From Gammaproteobacteria bacterium HGW-Gammaproteobacteria-15 (lineage in GTDB: Bacteria > Pseudomonadota > Gammaproteobacteria > Enterobacterales > Alteromonadaceae), in NCBI GenBank assembly GCA_002840125.1, contig PGZF01000007.1:1-64000 (forward strand): a DNA stretch of 64,000 nt, in the 5' to 3' direction. Every line of letters starts with the position of its first letter. Position 1 is the first letter of the stretch. This document shows positions 44,989 to 54,521 of this stretch, in pieces. The position numbers were made by a program, and so were the translations under genes. The notes beneath the pieces were generated by a model that did no database searches, was not told the origin of the DNA, and worked only from the letters and a program-made list of their open reading frames with translations.

Positions 44989-45897
44989 TGCTAATGAGCT
45001 GCGGGTTTCGCGGTAATCTGCACTTTGTAGCGTCGAGCTAAAATCGCCATGTTCAAGCTTGGTTAATACCGCCAGCTTGGCGCTCAGGTTAAGCTGCCAA
45101 CTGGCTTCGAACTGGCTCTGGTTATCGCGACGACGGCTTGCGGCAGCGGTATTATCGTCTGGCTGAACCGCGCTATAGCTGCGCTGTGACCATTTAGCAC
45201 CCAGTTGCAGCTTATGCTCGAGCTGCCACAGTGGGTAGCTGGCAGAAAACCGGACTCTTATCCCCGGCGCCTGATAACTAAATGCCGGATCGCGGCTATC
45301 CTCGTCGTCATATAGCAACCCCAGGGTGATAAAGCGCTGAGCGCTGGCGAAAAACCAGAACGCATCCAGGCTGGCGCTGGCGGTGCTGGCATTGCGCTCG
45401 CTAAAGCGGGCGAAGGTTTTATCGCTGAGCGTGATGGCCGGGCGCACAAAGCTGCTGTCACCGATACTGTGCATGCTATACAGGCTGGCTTGTTGCAGTG
45501 TCAGAAAGCGTGCCTGCGCTAAATCGGCGCTGGCATAGTACAGGTTAGCGCCAATCGTGGTCGCGCCCAGCTGGTAGCTGGCATCCAGATGGGCCAACTG
45601 CAAGCGGCTGTCGAAGGCATCAGCCTGATGGTAGTTTTTATCCTGCACACTGTAGCCGCCGTCCAGCCGCAGCGCCGGTGTGGTTTGCCATTGCACCCTG
45701 ATGTCGGCTTCGAGCAGGGTGGCAACATCAGATTGGCCACTGGCTTGCTCAAGCTCGCTAATATTCACATTAGACTGTTGCTCCAGTCCGGCGCGGACAC
45801 TGGCATGAACGCTGAGTGTGTCATTAGCCTGCACTGGCAGGCAACACAGCAGGCACAGCGTAGCCGGTGCCGCGATAAGGCGGTTTATAAGGGCCAT
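44971..45897 (-). CDS. Outer-membrane beta-barrel protein of unknown function
   Basis: From the ATG at 45895-45897 (ribosome binding site AGGAG, 7 bases before the ATG) the protein has 308 residues. It has a signal peptide (to about 25), alternating strands rich in Tyr, Trp, Phe and Arg throughout, and a C-terminal Phe (LALQLSF) as needed for insertion by the Bam complex. It is thus probably a barrel of roughly 14 strands. Sequence does not match a porin or receptor family I can name; overall style resembles the DUF560/surface-assembly-modifier barrels, but that is weak. It is second in an operon after the Ala/Gln/Asn-rich gene (56 bases apart), and its end overlaps the protease gene by 18 bases tail to tail. 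Confidence 0.75.
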   Translation of the reverse strand: MALINRLIAAPATLCLLCCLPVQANDTLSVHASVRAGLEQQSNVNISELEQASGQSDVATLLEADIRVQWQTTPALRLDGGYSVQDKNYHQADAFDSRLQLAHLDASYQLGATTIGANLYYASADLAQARFLTLQQASLYSMHSIGDSSFVRPAITLSDKTFARFSERNASTASASLDAFWFFASAQRFITLGLLYDDEDSRDPAFSYQAPGIRVRFSASYPLWQLEHKLQLGAKWSQRSYSAVQPDDNTAAASRRRDNQSQFEASWQLNLSAKLAVLTKLEHGDFSSTLQSADYRETRSSLALQLSF

Positions 45898-45953
45898 AAT
45901 TATCTCCTGCAACACGATGTTGCGCCGGCATTAACCGGCGCATTGTTGGGGGG

Positions 45954-46523
45954 TTATAAGCCGGTAGACAACTTAATGGTGTTACGCACTGTATTGCTTA
46001 CCTCTGCTGATACTGCCTGGCTAACCGTTTGCGCCACAGCCGCATTGGTGCTTTGTTGTATCAGCTGGCTGGTATTGCCGATAAGCTGTTGCTGCAGCTG
46101 TTGGCTGGTAGCGGCAGCCAAATCGGTATTTAACTGCTGGCTGGCACTGGCCGCTGCGGTTACAACAGCGTCACTGGCAACGGCTGGCTGCAGCTGCGGG
46201 CCCGGCCCGGTTAGCTGGCCGACGCTGTTAGTCAGCACAGTCTGCGAGGTCGCAGCCACACCGCTTAATTGAGCCGCTGCGGCGCCGGTAAGTGCTGCGC
46301 TGCCTTCAGCGCTTGTACCCGCTTCAGTTTGCATTGCCGCCATGTTGGTATTGGCATTAGCGTTAGCTTGTTGGTTGCTGCTTACCGTGGCAGAACTGTT
46401 GCTGAGATTAACTTGCAGCTGGTTTGCTGGGTTACTTTGCGCCGAAACACCCACCTCAGCAGCTGCCGTTAAGGCAGAGAAACAGGCAATAGCAATCAGG
46501 CTTGGAGTCAGTAGTATTTTCAT
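45954..46523 (-). CDS. Secreted low-complexity Ala/Gln/Asn/Ser-rich protein
   Basis: A 189-residue protein with a signal peptide (cleavage near residue 22) and a mature part made almost only of Ala, Gln, Asn, Ser, Thr and Val, without cysteine or tryptophan. It contains repeats of the kind NQQANANANTNM and LQQQLIGNTSQLIQQSTNA. It resembles no family I know. Composition is similar to matrix or amyloid-forming proteins, and it is co-transcribed with an outer-membrane barrel behind a GGAAT/CGTTA promoter. A role as an exported matrix or fibre subunit is a hypothesis only. The ribosome binding site is GAGGATC. Confidence 0.75.
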   Translation of the reverse strand: MKILLTPSLIAIACFSALTAAAEVGVSAQSNPANQLQVNLSNSSATVSSNQQANANANTNMAAMQTEAGTSAEGSAALTGAAAAQLSGVAATSQTVLTNSVGQLTGPGPQLQPAVASDAVVTAAASASQQLNTDLAAATSQQLQQQLIGNTSQLIQQSTNAAVAQTVSQAVSAEVSNTVRNTIKLSTGL

Positions 46524-46559
46524 GGTGAGATCCTCGTTATGTCGTCAGTGACATAGCGA

Positions 46560-46586
46560 TAACGCGACAGCCTGGGGTTTTATTCC
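46560..46586 (-). promoter_or_regulatory. Putative ECF promoter of the low-complexity/beta-barrel operon
   Basis: On the minus strand GGAAT (46586-46582) and CGTTA (46564-46560) are separated by 17 bases, 36 bases before the start codon. This is the third copy of the motif in this locus. Confidence 0.6.
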
Positions 46587-46724
46587 CGGCTAATACAAAA
46601 AAGCGAATTTGTTTTGGTTATTTGGTATTACCAATTACGTTGCCCACTTTGTAATCAATCATAGTTGAGTACCAGTACATAACGCGCTAGGGTGGTGCAA
46701 TACGTGGTAACAGAGGCAACGACA

Positions 46725-49355
46725 ATGGATCACTACGCAGCACTAAAAGCCAATGTTGGCTTGCTGGGAACAAAGCTGGGCGACACTATTCGTAGCCAGT
46801 TGGGCGATGCACTGCTGGAGCGGGTTGAGCAGATCCGGTTATTATCCAAGGCGGCACGCCAGGGTGATGAATCACAGGCCGACAAGCTGAAGCAGGTACT
46901 GCGCAGTTTAACTGACGACGAATTATTGCCGGTAGCACGCGCCTTTGCCCAGTTTCTGAATTTAGCTAACCTGGCAGAACAGCACCACACCATCAGCCGT
47001 ATTGGCCATACCAGTATTGAAAAACCCGAGCCGCTGCAGGAGTTATTCAGTTTATTGCAACAGAAGCAACTGGACAGCAGCAAAGTTGAGCAGGCAGTAG
47101 CCAATTTATCAATTGAGCTGGTACTAACCGCGCATCCAACAGAAGTATCGCGCCGCACTCTGATTCATAAACTGACAGAAATAGCCGCCTGTTTAACCGA
47201 ACTGGAGCAGGAGTTAACCGCTGCGGCGCAGCATAAAGTAGAGCTGCGTTTAAGTGAACTGATTGCTCAGGCCTGGCATACCAATGAAATTCGTGAGCAA
47301 CGGCCTACGCCGGTTGATGAAGCTAAATCGGGCTTTGCTGTTATTGAAAGCTCATTGTGGCAGGCGGTGCCGGATTTTCTGCGCGAGCTGGATACCAAGC
47401 TGATTGACGCTACCGGCAAAGGGCTGGCACTGGACGCCGCGCCGGTGAGGTTCTCTTCCTGGATGGGCGGTGACCGTGACGGTAACCCTTTTGTTACCGC
47501 TAAGGTTACCCGTCAGGTGTTGTTACTCAGCCGCTGGAAAGCGGCAGACTTATTCGCCAAAGATCTGGATTTACTCAGCAGTGAGCTGTCGATGTATCAG
47601 GCCAATGCGGCGCTGCGCGAAGTGGCGGGTGATGCCAGTGAACCTTACCGGTTGGTGCTGAATAAATTGCGCACTGGCTTATTACACAGCCGCGACTGGT
47701 TAACCGAAGCGTTAAAGCATGACCGTCTGCAACGGCCGAACGACTTGATCTGGCATAACCAGCAATTGTTGGAGCCGCTGCTGCTGTGTTATCAATCGTT
47801 GTTAGATTGCGGTATGGCCGTTATTGCCAATGGCAAATTGCTGGATACGCTGCGCCGGGCTTATGCCTTTGGCCTGACCTTATTAAAACTGGATATCCGC
47901 CAGGACGCCGGCCGCCATGCACAAGTGTTTGGCGAGTTAACCCAGCATCTGGGCCTGGGCGATTATGCCGCCTGGGACGAAGGCGCCCGCCAGGCATTTT
48001 TACTGGCCGAGCTGGCCAACCGTCGGCCGTTGTTTCCGAAAAGCTGGCAGCCGTCTGCTGATGTGCAGGAAGTACTGGATACCTGCGATATTGTTGCCCG
48101 CCATGGCAGCGAAGCGCTAAGTACCTATGTTATTTCCATGGCCGGTAAACCGTCTGATGTACTGGCCGTACAACTGTTGTTAAAAGAAGCCGGTATTAGT
48201 TTCCCGATGCCGGTAGCACCGTTGTTTGAAACCTTAAGCGATTTACAAAATGCACCGGATTGTATGCGCAAATTGCTTAGCATTGACTGGTACCGTGGTT
48301 ACATTAATGGCAAACAGGAAGTGATGATTGGCTACTCTGACTCTGCCAAAGATGCCGGGGTATTTGCCGCCGCCTGGGCGCAGTACAGTGCCCAAGAAGC
48401 CCTGGTAGCCATTTGTCAGCAGGCCAAAGTACAACTTACGCTGTTTCATGGCCGTGGCGGTACTATCGGCCGTGGCGGCGGCCCGGCGCATGCCGCTATT
48501 TTGTCGCAACCGCCGGGTTCGTTAGCGGGTGGTTTACGGGTAACCGAGCAGGGCGAGATGATCCGCTTTAAATTCGGCTTACCGCAATTAGCCGAGCGTA
48601 GCCTGGCATTGTATGCCAGCGCTGTGCTTGAAGGCATGCTATTGCCGCCACCGGTGCCAAAACAAAGCTGGCGCGATTTAATGCAACAACTGGCAGATGA
48701 TTCCTGCGAGGTATACCGCGGTGTGGTGCGGCACAATAAAGACTTTGTGCCGTATTTCCGCGCTGCCACGCCCGAGCAGGAACTGGGCCAGTTACCGCTG
48801 GGTAGCCGGCCGGCCAAACGTAACCCCAGCGGCGGGGTAGAAAGCCTGCGGGCAATACCGTGGATTTTCGCCTGGTCGCAAAACCGGTTAATGTTGCCAG
48901 CCTGGCTGGGCGCGGGTGGGGCCTTGGCTAATGCTGCGAAGCAGGACAAAGCGGCGTTGCTGGATGAAATGCAGCAGCAATGGCCATTTTTCGCTACCCG
49001 TATGTCGATGCTGGAAATGGTGTTTTTAAAAGCCGACAGCGAAATAGCGGCTTATTATGACAAAGTGCTGGTGCCAGACGAACTGAAGCATTTAGGCCAA
49101 AGCCTGCGCAGCCAACTGGCCGCTGATCGCCAGTTGCTGCTGAAGCTTATTCATAGCGATACCTTAATGGCAAAAGAAAGCTGGATTAGAGAATCAATAG
49201 TTCTGCGCAATACTTATGTTGACCCGCTGCATATTTTGCAGGCTGAGTTGTTATATCGTGTGCGCCACCAGCCCGAGCGGGTAAACCCGATGATGAGCCG
49301 GGCGTTAATGGTTACCATCGCAGGTATTGCCGCCGGTATGCGCAACTCTGGTTAA
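46725..49355 (+). CDS. ppc: Phosphoenolpyruvate carboxylase Ppc
   Basis: Ppc carboxylates phosphoenolpyruvate to oxaloacetate and refills the citric acid cycle. From the ATG at 46725 it has 876 residues, the usual size. The catalytic histidine is in [41 protein letters not shown] and the C-terminal RNSG are all present. The frame is open 11 codons upstream; the chosen ATG has AGAGG upstream and gives a standard N-terminus. It is a stand-alone gene with its own terminator. Confidence 0.97.
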   Translation: MDHYAALKANVGLLGTKLGDTIRSQLGDALLERVEQIRLLSKAARQGDESQADKLKQVLRSLTDDELLPVARAFAQFLNLANLAEQHHTISRIGHTSIEKPEPLQELFSLLQQKQLDSSKVEQAVANLSIELVLTAHPTEVSRRTLIHKLTEIAACLTELEQELTAAAQHKVELRLSELIAQAWHTNEIREQRPTPVDEAKSGFAVIESSLWQAVPDFLRELDTKLIDATGKGLALDAAPVRFSSWMGGDRDGNPFVTAKVTRQVLLLSRWKAADLFAKDLDLLSSELSMYQANAALREVAGDASEPYRLVLNKLRTGLLHSRDWLTEALKHDRLQRPNDLIWHNQQLLEPLLLCYQSLLDCGMAVIANGKLLDTLRRAYAFGLTLLKLDIRQDAGRHAQVFGELTQHLGLGDYAAWDEGARQAFLLAELANRRPLFPKSWQPSADVQEVLDTCDIVARHGSEALSTYVISMAGKPSDVLAVQLLLKEAGISFPMPVAPLFETLSDLQNAPDCMRKLLSIDWYRGYINGKQEVMIGYSDSAKDAGVFAAAWAQYSAQEALVAICQQAKVQLTLFHGRGGTIGRGGGPAHAAILSQPPGSLAGGLRVTEQGEMIRFKFGLPQLAERSLALYASAVLEGMLLPPPVPKQSWRDLMQQLADDSCEVYRGVVRHNKDFVPYFRAATPEQELGQLPLGSRPAKRNPSGGVESLRAIPWIFAWSQNRLMLPAWLGAGGALANAAKQDKAALLDEMQQQWPFFATRMSMLEMVFLKADSEIAAYYDKVLVPDELKHLGQSLRSQLAADRQLLLKLIHSDTLMAKESWIRESIVLRNTYVDPLHILQAELLYRVRHQPERVNPMMSRALMVTIAGIAAGMRNSG

Positions 49356-49389
49356 ACAAAAGCGGCTAGGGGCTCGTTAGTTACTGAGA

Positions 49390-49412
49390 AAACCGGCATA
49401 ATCTGCCGGTTT
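49390..49412 (+). terminator. Terminator after ppc
   Basis: AAACCGGCA and TGCCGGTTT form a 9-bp stem with a 5-base loop, 34 bases after the stop codon. Only a short T run follows. Confidence 0.75.
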
Positions 49413-49420
49413 CTAACTGC

Positions 49421-49521
49421 GGGATAGCATTTACCCACACCGACACGCCGTAAATACGTCCCTGTAGGCTCGATTCCGGCATCCATGCCGTCAACGGTCG
49501 GTTTAGAGTAAATCCTATCCC
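49421..49521. repeat. Dispersed intergenic repeat, copy B
   Basis: The core ACACGCCGTAAATACGTCCC followed by GTAGGCTCGATT matches copies A and C. The outer ends differ from those copies yet stay complementary to each other: GGGATAG / CTATCCC, ATTTAC / GTAAAT and CCGAC / GTCGG. It lies between ppc and the EamA gene. Confidence 0.82.
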
Positions 49522-49547
49522 CTGTCATACTTCAGAGCATCGTCACT

Positions 49548-50435
49548 ATGGGTTTGTATGCGTTATTAGCGCTGGTATCAGCAGTGGCGATGGCCAGCAG
49601 CGGTATTATTGCCCGCTTTAGCGGCCTGGCAGCGGCTGAGCTAACGTTTTACCGCTTAGCAGTTGGCGGTATGTGTTTGTTGCTGTTTGTCGGCTTAACC
49701 GGCCGGCTTGCTGTACTTAAAGGCAAGCCCGACTGGCGCATGGCAGTAAACGGCGTAATGCTGGCTGGTTTTATGCTGAGTTTTTTAATGGCTATTGAAT
49801 ATATCAGCCTGGCCAATGCCATTATGCTGGTGTATCTGGCACCGCCGCTATCAGCTTTTATTGCACATTGGTTACTGCAGGAAAAGCTCGATTTACCCGA
49901 CACCAGCCTGATAGTACTGTCGTTCCTTGGCTTTGCCATGTTACAGCAATTTAAGTTTGATCTGGTGTTAGACGCCGCACAGCTCCCCGGCCTTATCTTT
50001 GGCTTGCTGTCGCTGTTTACTTATAGCGGCTTTTTACTGCTGAACCGCCGTGCCCAGCCTGCGCACTCACAATTGCAGCGCACGTTTTACCAGCTGATGA
50101 TCGGAGCCTGCTGCGTACTACCGTTTTTAACCGGCATAAGCGTACCTGAGCCAGCTGATGTTATCTGGATAGCTTTGGCCGGTATTTTCCCCGGTTTTAT
50201 TGCTATTTACTGCGCCATAGTGGCGCTACAGCATTTACCCACCCGCGTTTATGCCACCCTGGCCTATCTGGAGCCGGTTACCGTTATTCTGGCCGGTTGG
50301 TGGCTGTTTAACGAAAGCTTAAGCACATTGCAACTTGGTGGTGTGCTGTTGATTATCCTGACCGGTTTGCTGCTGGCGCTGCGGCATAAACCGGCCCCGT
50401 CAGTGCTGATATTAGCAGAGCGCGCTCAGGTGTAA
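49548..50435 (+). CDS. EamA-family (DMT superfamily) transporter
   Basis: A 295-residue inner-membrane protein with ten hydrophobic segments in two EamA halves (about 5-140 and 150-285). Typical pieces are SSGIIARFSGLAAAELTFYR, YISLANAIMLVYLAPPLSAF and VYATLAYLEPVTVILAGWWL. Such proteins export or import small metabolites; the substrate is not predictable. It is not obviously in an operon with the following channel gene (54 bases apart), though read-through is possible. Confidence 0.87.
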   Translation: MGLYALLALVSAVAMASSGIIARFSGLAAAELTFYRLAVGGMCLLLFVGLTGRLAVLKGKPDWRMAVNGVMLAGFMLSFLMAIEYISLANAIMLVYLAPPLSAFIAHWLLQEKLDLPDTSLIVLSFLGFAMLQQFKFDLVLDAAQLPGLIFGLLSLFTYSGFLLLNRRAQPAHSQLQRTFYQLMIGACCVLPFLTGISVPEPADVIWIALAGIFPGFIAIYCAIVALQHLPTRVYATLAYLEPVTVILAGWWLFNESLSTLQLGGVLLIILTGLLLALRHKPAPSVLILAERAQV

Positions 50436-50489
50436 TTGGCCGGCTGCTATAGTTACAGTACTGTTGCCTAAAGCAAAACCGGAGAATGG

Positions 50490-51824
50490 ATGAAAGCACT
50501 GCTAGTAGCAATTATGTTGTTTTGGCTGCCAGGTTATGGCGTTGCTATGCCACAGGATAATAGCGAAGCACCACCCATTAAGGTGGTAAATGCCACTCAG
50601 GATCAGGCTATAGTTGAGCGCCTGCGTGCTATTACTACCTCGATATCCGGTATGGAGCATATTGAGATCAGTGTACAGGCCGGAGTGCTGACGTTGAGCG
50701 GCGAAGTTGCTAACACCCAACTGAAAAGTGAAGTGGCAGCGATTGCCAGCCGGCTGGAAGGCGTGGTGCATGTGCAAAACCAGCTGCAGGAGCAACTGGC
50801 CGTGCGTTCCCGACTGGAGCCTGCCGCTGAGAAATTCCGCGAAATGCTTAGTACTACGGTGCAAATGCTGCCTCTGTTATTGCTGGCAGTGTTGGCGGTA
50901 TTAGTATTTTGGCTGGTGGGCAGCTGGTTGTCTAACCGTGGGGCTTTATTGCGTCGGTTGGGGCTAAGTGAGCTGGCGACCAATCTGGGTATGCGCTTTG
51001 TCCGCCTAATTATTACTGGTATTGGCATTCTGATCGCCCTTGAGTTACTGGATGCTACCGCGCTGGTTAGCGCTATGCTGGGGGTGGCGGGGGTTATTGG
51101 TATTGCGCTGGGTTTTGCCTTTCGCAATATTGTAGAAAACTATCTGGCCGGTGTATTGCTAAGCACCCGCAATCCTTTTGCTATTGGTGATGCTATTCAG
51201 GTAAACAATATGACCGGTAAAGTAATGCGGTTAACATCGCGTGATACCGTGCTGATGACATTGGATGGTAACCACTTACGCATTCCTAACAGCCTGATTA
51301 TTACTTCGCCAATGACCAATTTTTCCCGTAACCCTCTGCGCCGGTTTGAATTTAACGTTGGAGTGTCTGTCGATCTCGATTTACTTGTGGTGCGCCAGCT
51401 GGCTATTGTCACTTTGCAGGCTATGCCAGGTATTTTACCGGATCCCAGGCCACGTGTACTGGTGCAGGAGTTAGGTGATAGTGCCGTTACCGTGCGTGTG
51501 TTTGCCTGGGTCGATCAACGTGAAACCGACTTTTTAAAAGCCCGTAGCGAAGCTATCCGGCTGGTTAAAGCTGCTTTTGATAACGCTGGTATTGAAATGC
51601 CAGAGCCGATTTATCGTATCCATATGGCAGATGTGAGCTCAGAGCACGGCAAAAAAACTGTGCAGCCCGGAACATTTTCCACCGGGCCAGAGACGCCTAT
51701 CGATCCGGCAGTTGATGTCAGTACCGACGACAGCATCGAGCAGCAATTAGAGGCCGAGTTAAGCCAATCAGACGAGCAAAACCTGCTACCGGCAACCAAA
51801 CCAAGCCGCGCCGGTAGCACTTAG
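50490..51824 (+). CDS. Mechanosensitive channel MscS with N-terminal BON domain
   Basis: A 444-residue membrane protein: signal-like N-terminus, a BON domain (about 30-105; IEISVQAGVLTLSGEVANTQ), membrane helices (about 120-200), and the MscS pore and beta domain with LGVAGVIGIALGFAFRNIVE and STRNPFAIGDAIQVNNMTGK. The C-terminal tail (about 380-444) is acidic and disordered. It should act as a tension-gated safety valve in the inner membrane; the BON domain is likely periplasmic and may contact membranes or peptidoglycan. Confidence 0.9.
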   Translation: MKALLVAIMLFWLPGYGVAMPQDNSEAPPIKVVNATQDQAIVERLRAITTSISGMEHIEISVQAGVLTLSGEVANTQLKSEVAAIASRLEGVVHVQNQLQEQLAVRSRLEPAAEKFREMLSTTVQMLPLLLLAVLAVLVFWLVGSWLSNRGALLRRLGLSELATNLGMRFVRLIITGIGILIALELLDATALVSAMLGVAGVIGIALGFAFRNIVENYLAGVLLSTRNPFAIGDAIQVNNMTGKVMRLTSRDTVLMTLDGNHLRIPNSLIITSPMTNFSRNPLRRFEFNVGVSVDLDLLVVRQLAIVTLQAMPGILPDPRPRVLVQELGDSAVTVRVFAWVDQRETDFLKARSEAIRLVKAAFDNAGIEMPEPIYRIHMADVSSEHGKKTVQPGTFSTGPETPIDPAVDVSTDDSIEQQLEAELSQSDEQNLLPATKPSRAGST

Positions 51825-51825
51825 G

Positions 51826-53103
51826 TTAACCTTGTGCGCGCGGCACAAAGTCCAGCACGGTGGCATTAATGCAGTAACGCGGCCTGCCATTGGGGCCGTC
51901 GTTAAACACATGGCCCAAATGAATACCAGACACTTTGGCGCGTATTTCAGTGCGGCGCATGCCATAGCTGTTGTCCGGTTTTTCAATTACTGCGCCGTTA
52001 ACGGCTTTGGTAAAGGATAACCAGCCGGTGCCGGAGTCAAAACGGTCGCGGGTGTCAAACAGAGGCGCCCCGCTTAGTTTGTCGGTAAAAACGCCGTCCG
52101 GGGTGTTTTTAAAAATTTCATACTGCTGGCAAAAGCGGCCGTCGGTGCCTTTATCAAACGCGACATCAAAAGCCTCAGTGTCGCCGAGTTTAAATTTGCC
52201 TAACAGCAGGTAAAATTCGTCCGGGTTTACGTAGCCCTGGCGGCCAAATACTTCTTTGCCGTCTTGCAGCAGAATAATGGTGGGTGTAGCCCAGGTTGGG
52301 GTTTTTAGCGTTAAGCCATTAACGGCACTGGCGTAGCGAAAATGTAGCGGAATATCACCCTGATAACGGTTTGCTACCTCGGCTTTAAATTTCTCACAGT
52401 ACGGGCAGTAGTTTTCAGAATCTATCACCAGTATATGCTTACCGCTGAGTAAAGCGCTGTTATCCACCGCTGCAGTTTGGCTTTTATTGTCGCCGGCAAA
52501 ACGCACGCCGGTGGAATGATCGGGGCAGTAGCCGTTAGGGTTTTTCGCGATATAGTCCTGATGATACTGCTCGGCCGGGAAAAACTCGCGTAGCGGCTTT
52601 ATTTGCGTGGTAATAGCACCGTAACCTGCCTGGCTTAGCAGTAACTGATACGCGGCCTGCACCTGCCGGGCGCTGTCAGCCTGTTGCTGGCTGTTAGTCA
52701 GGATAATTGAGCGGTATTGGGTGCCAATATCATTACCCTGGCGGTTTAGCTGGGTTGGGTCATGCATTTCAAAGTAGCGCTGCAACAAAGTAGTCAGGCT
52801 GATTACGGCCGGGTTAAAGGTAATTCGCACCACTTCGGCATGGTTGTTCGGGTTATGCTGGTTGCGCTTTTGCGTAATGGCGCGATAAGTAGGTTCGACA
52901 CCATTGCCATCGGCATAGCCGGATACGGCATCGATTACGCCGTCCATAGCTTCAAAACGTTTTTCTACCCCCCAGAAACAGCCGGCACCCACTACTATAG
53001 TGTCGGTATGGCGTGTGGCCGGTATAGTGCTGTCCTGTGCCTGTGCGGTACTGCCAAGCAACATCAATGCTGCAAAGAGTTTTAATAATGTGGATTGGGC
53101 CAT
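51826..53103 (-). CDS. msrAB: Secreted trifunctional methionine sulfoxide reductase (MsrA-thioredoxin-like-MsrB)
   Basis: A 425-residue exported protein (signal peptide to about 23). The MsrA domain (about 34-200) has the catalytic Cys42 in GAGCFWGVE and a further cysteine at 193. A thioredoxin-like domain (about 220-305) carries a CPYC redox pair (233-236). The MsrB domain (about 306-425) has FDSGTGWLSF, HLGHVFNDGP and catalytic Cys411 in RYCINA, but lacks the zinc-binding CxxC pairs. It should repair both epimers of oxidised methionine in periplasmic proteins. The order differs from Neisseria PilB (thioredoxin-MsrA-MsrB) because the redox module is in the middle. The 3' end comes within 2 bases of the MscS gene. 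Confidence 0.9.
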   Translation of the reverse strand: MAQSTLLKLFAALMLLGSTAQAQDSTIPATRHTDTIVVGAGCFWGVEKRFEAMDGVIDAVSGYADGNGVEPTYRAITQKRNQHNPNNHAEVVRITFNPAVISLTTLLQRYFEMHDPTQLNRQGNDIGTQYRSIILTNSQQQADSARQVQAAYQLLLSQAGYGAITTQIKPLREFFPAEQYHQDYIAKNPNGYCPDHSTGVRFAGDNKSQTAAVDNSALLSGKHILVIDSENYCPYCEKFKAEVANRYQGDIPLHFRYASAVNGLTLKTPTWATPTIILLQDGKEVFGRQGYVNPDEFYLLLGKFKLGDTEAFDVAFDKGTDGRFCQQYEIFKNTPDGVFTDKLSGAPLFDTRDRFDSGTGWLSFTKAVNGAVIEKPDNSYGMRRTEIRAKVSGIHLGHVFNDGPNGRPRYCINATVLDFVPRAQG

Positions 53104-53181
53104 AAATACCTCTGCCTGTGGTTACGTTTTGCTAATTACGTAACAGACAGGCAAAAGGTGCATTTGCTTTCAGCCTGGCAG

Positions 53182-54264
53182 TTAATTCAGTCGGGCAAAG
53201 GCGGTAACATGCTGCAGTGTTTGCTCAATATCATCACTGCTTATTTGTAAATGGCATACCCAGCGCACGCGCTTAATAGCGCCGTTGGTGCTCTGGTAAT
53301 TACTGCTGGTAAGCCTGATACCGCATTCTGCCAGATAGGGCAGTAAGCGCTCTGCCAGCTCAAGGCTGATATCGGTAAATAAAATATTGCTCTGTACCGG
53401 CAATACACTAAGTTGGCCCTGCAGTGCCGGTAACTGTGCCGCCAATACGGCTAAACCATCGGCTAAACGGCGGCAGTTGACGTGATCATCGGCCAGGCGG
53501 GTGATGTTATTTTCCAGCGCATACAAGCCGGCAGCGGCTAAAATGCCGGTTTGGCGCATACCACCGCCGAGCATTTTGCGCACCCGTTTTGCCCGGGCGA
53601 TAAAATCGGCTGAGCCCAGCAATAATGACCCGACCGGACAGCCTAAACCTTTAGATAAACACAGCGATACCGAATCAAAACCCGTGCACAGCTCGCGGGC
53701 CATTTGCTGTGGCGTTGTATTATGTCGTGGTGCCAGCACCACAGCGGCATTCATCAGCCGGGCACCGTCTATATGGCAGGCCAGGCCTTTGTCTTTTGCC
53801 AGTGCTGCCACATCGCGCATATAACTAAGCGGTAGCACTTTACCGCCAACCGTGTTTTCAATCACAATTAAACGGGTGCGGGCAAAATGCGGATCATCGG
53901 GTTTTATTGCGGCAGCAATATCGCTTAGCAACAAGGTACCGTCGTTTTGCAGCTCCAGCGGTTGCGGCTGGATAGAACCCAATACCGCCATACCACCGCC
54001 TTCCCATTTATAGGTATGCCACTGTTGGCCAACAATGGCTTCATCACCGCGCTGGCAATGGCTCATCATGGCAATAAGGTTAGTTTGGGTGCCGCTGGGT
54101 GCGAACAGTGCGGCTTCAAAGCCAAGCATGTCGGCAGCGTAGCGTTGTAATTCCAACGTGGTGGGGTCGTCGTTAAATACGTCATCGCCTAAAGCCGCGT
54201 TGAGCATACGCTCTTTCATGGCAAGAGAAGGTTGGGTTACGGTATCGCTGCGAAAATCCGGCAT
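53182..54264 (-). CDS. ltaE: Low-specificity L-threonine aldolase
   Basis: A 360-residue PLP enzyme that cleaves L-threonine and L-allo-threonine to glycine and acetaldehyde. MPDFRSDTVTQPSLAMKERM opens the protein. GDDVFNDDPTTLELQRYAAD and APSGTQTNLIAMMSHCQRGD are family signatures, and the PLP lysine is in SLCLSKGLGCPVGSLL. It stands alone between the msrAB gene and an intergenic repeat. Confidence 0.93.
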   Translation of the reverse strand: MPDFRSDTVTQPSLAMKERMLNAALGDDVFNDDPTTLELQRYAADMLGFEAALFAPSGTQTNLIAMMSHCQRGDEAIVGQQWHTYKWEGGGMAVLGSIQPQPLELQNDGTLLLSDIAAAIKPDDPHFARTRLIVIENTVGGKVLPLSYMRDVAALAKDKGLACHIDGARLMNAAVVLAPRHNTTPQQMARELCTGFDSVSLCLSKGLGCPVGSLLLGSADFIARAKRVRKMLGGGMRQTGILAAAGLYALENNITRLADDHVNCRRLADGLAVLAAQLPALQGQLSVLPVQSNILFTDISLELAERLLPYLAECGIRLTSSNYQSTNGAIKRVRWVCHLQISSDDIEQTLQHVTAFARLN

Positions 54265-54388
54265 GTGCTGCTCCAGAAAAATACTATGGCAACAGACTAA
54301 GTGGGGTAAAGCAAGTGTGCAATCAGAATCGATGAAAGTGCAGATTTATTCGCTGGATAAAAGTGATGTGAACGCCAAAGGGAGAAGC

Positions 54389-54475
54389 GGTTTGCTCTAA
54401 ACCAACCGTTGCAGGCCAGGATGGCCGAATCGAGCCCCCAGGGATGGGTTTACGGCGTGTTGGTGTGAGCAAACC
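54389..54475. repeat. Dispersed intergenic repeat, copy C (inverted)
   Basis: Read on the minus strand it begins GGTTTGCTCACACCAAC and ends GTTGGTTTAGAGCAAACC. The outer 9 bases on each side are exact inverted copies. The core ACACGCCGTAAACCCATCCCT matches copies A and B. The middle carries a GGCCATCC/GGATGGCC palindrome. Confidence 0.88.
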
Positions 54476-54500
54476 GGTTCGTCCAATGCAGACGAACCGG
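54474..54500 (-). terminator. Hairpin after the TonB-dependent receptor, abutting repeat copy C
   Basis: CCGGTTCGTC and GACGAACCGG form a perfect 10-bp stem with a 7-base loop, 21 bases after the stop of the minus-strand receptor gene. It overlaps the edge of the repeat. No long T run follows. Confidence 0.6.
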
Positions 54501-54521
54501 CTGTTGTAACTAACTCAGCGA

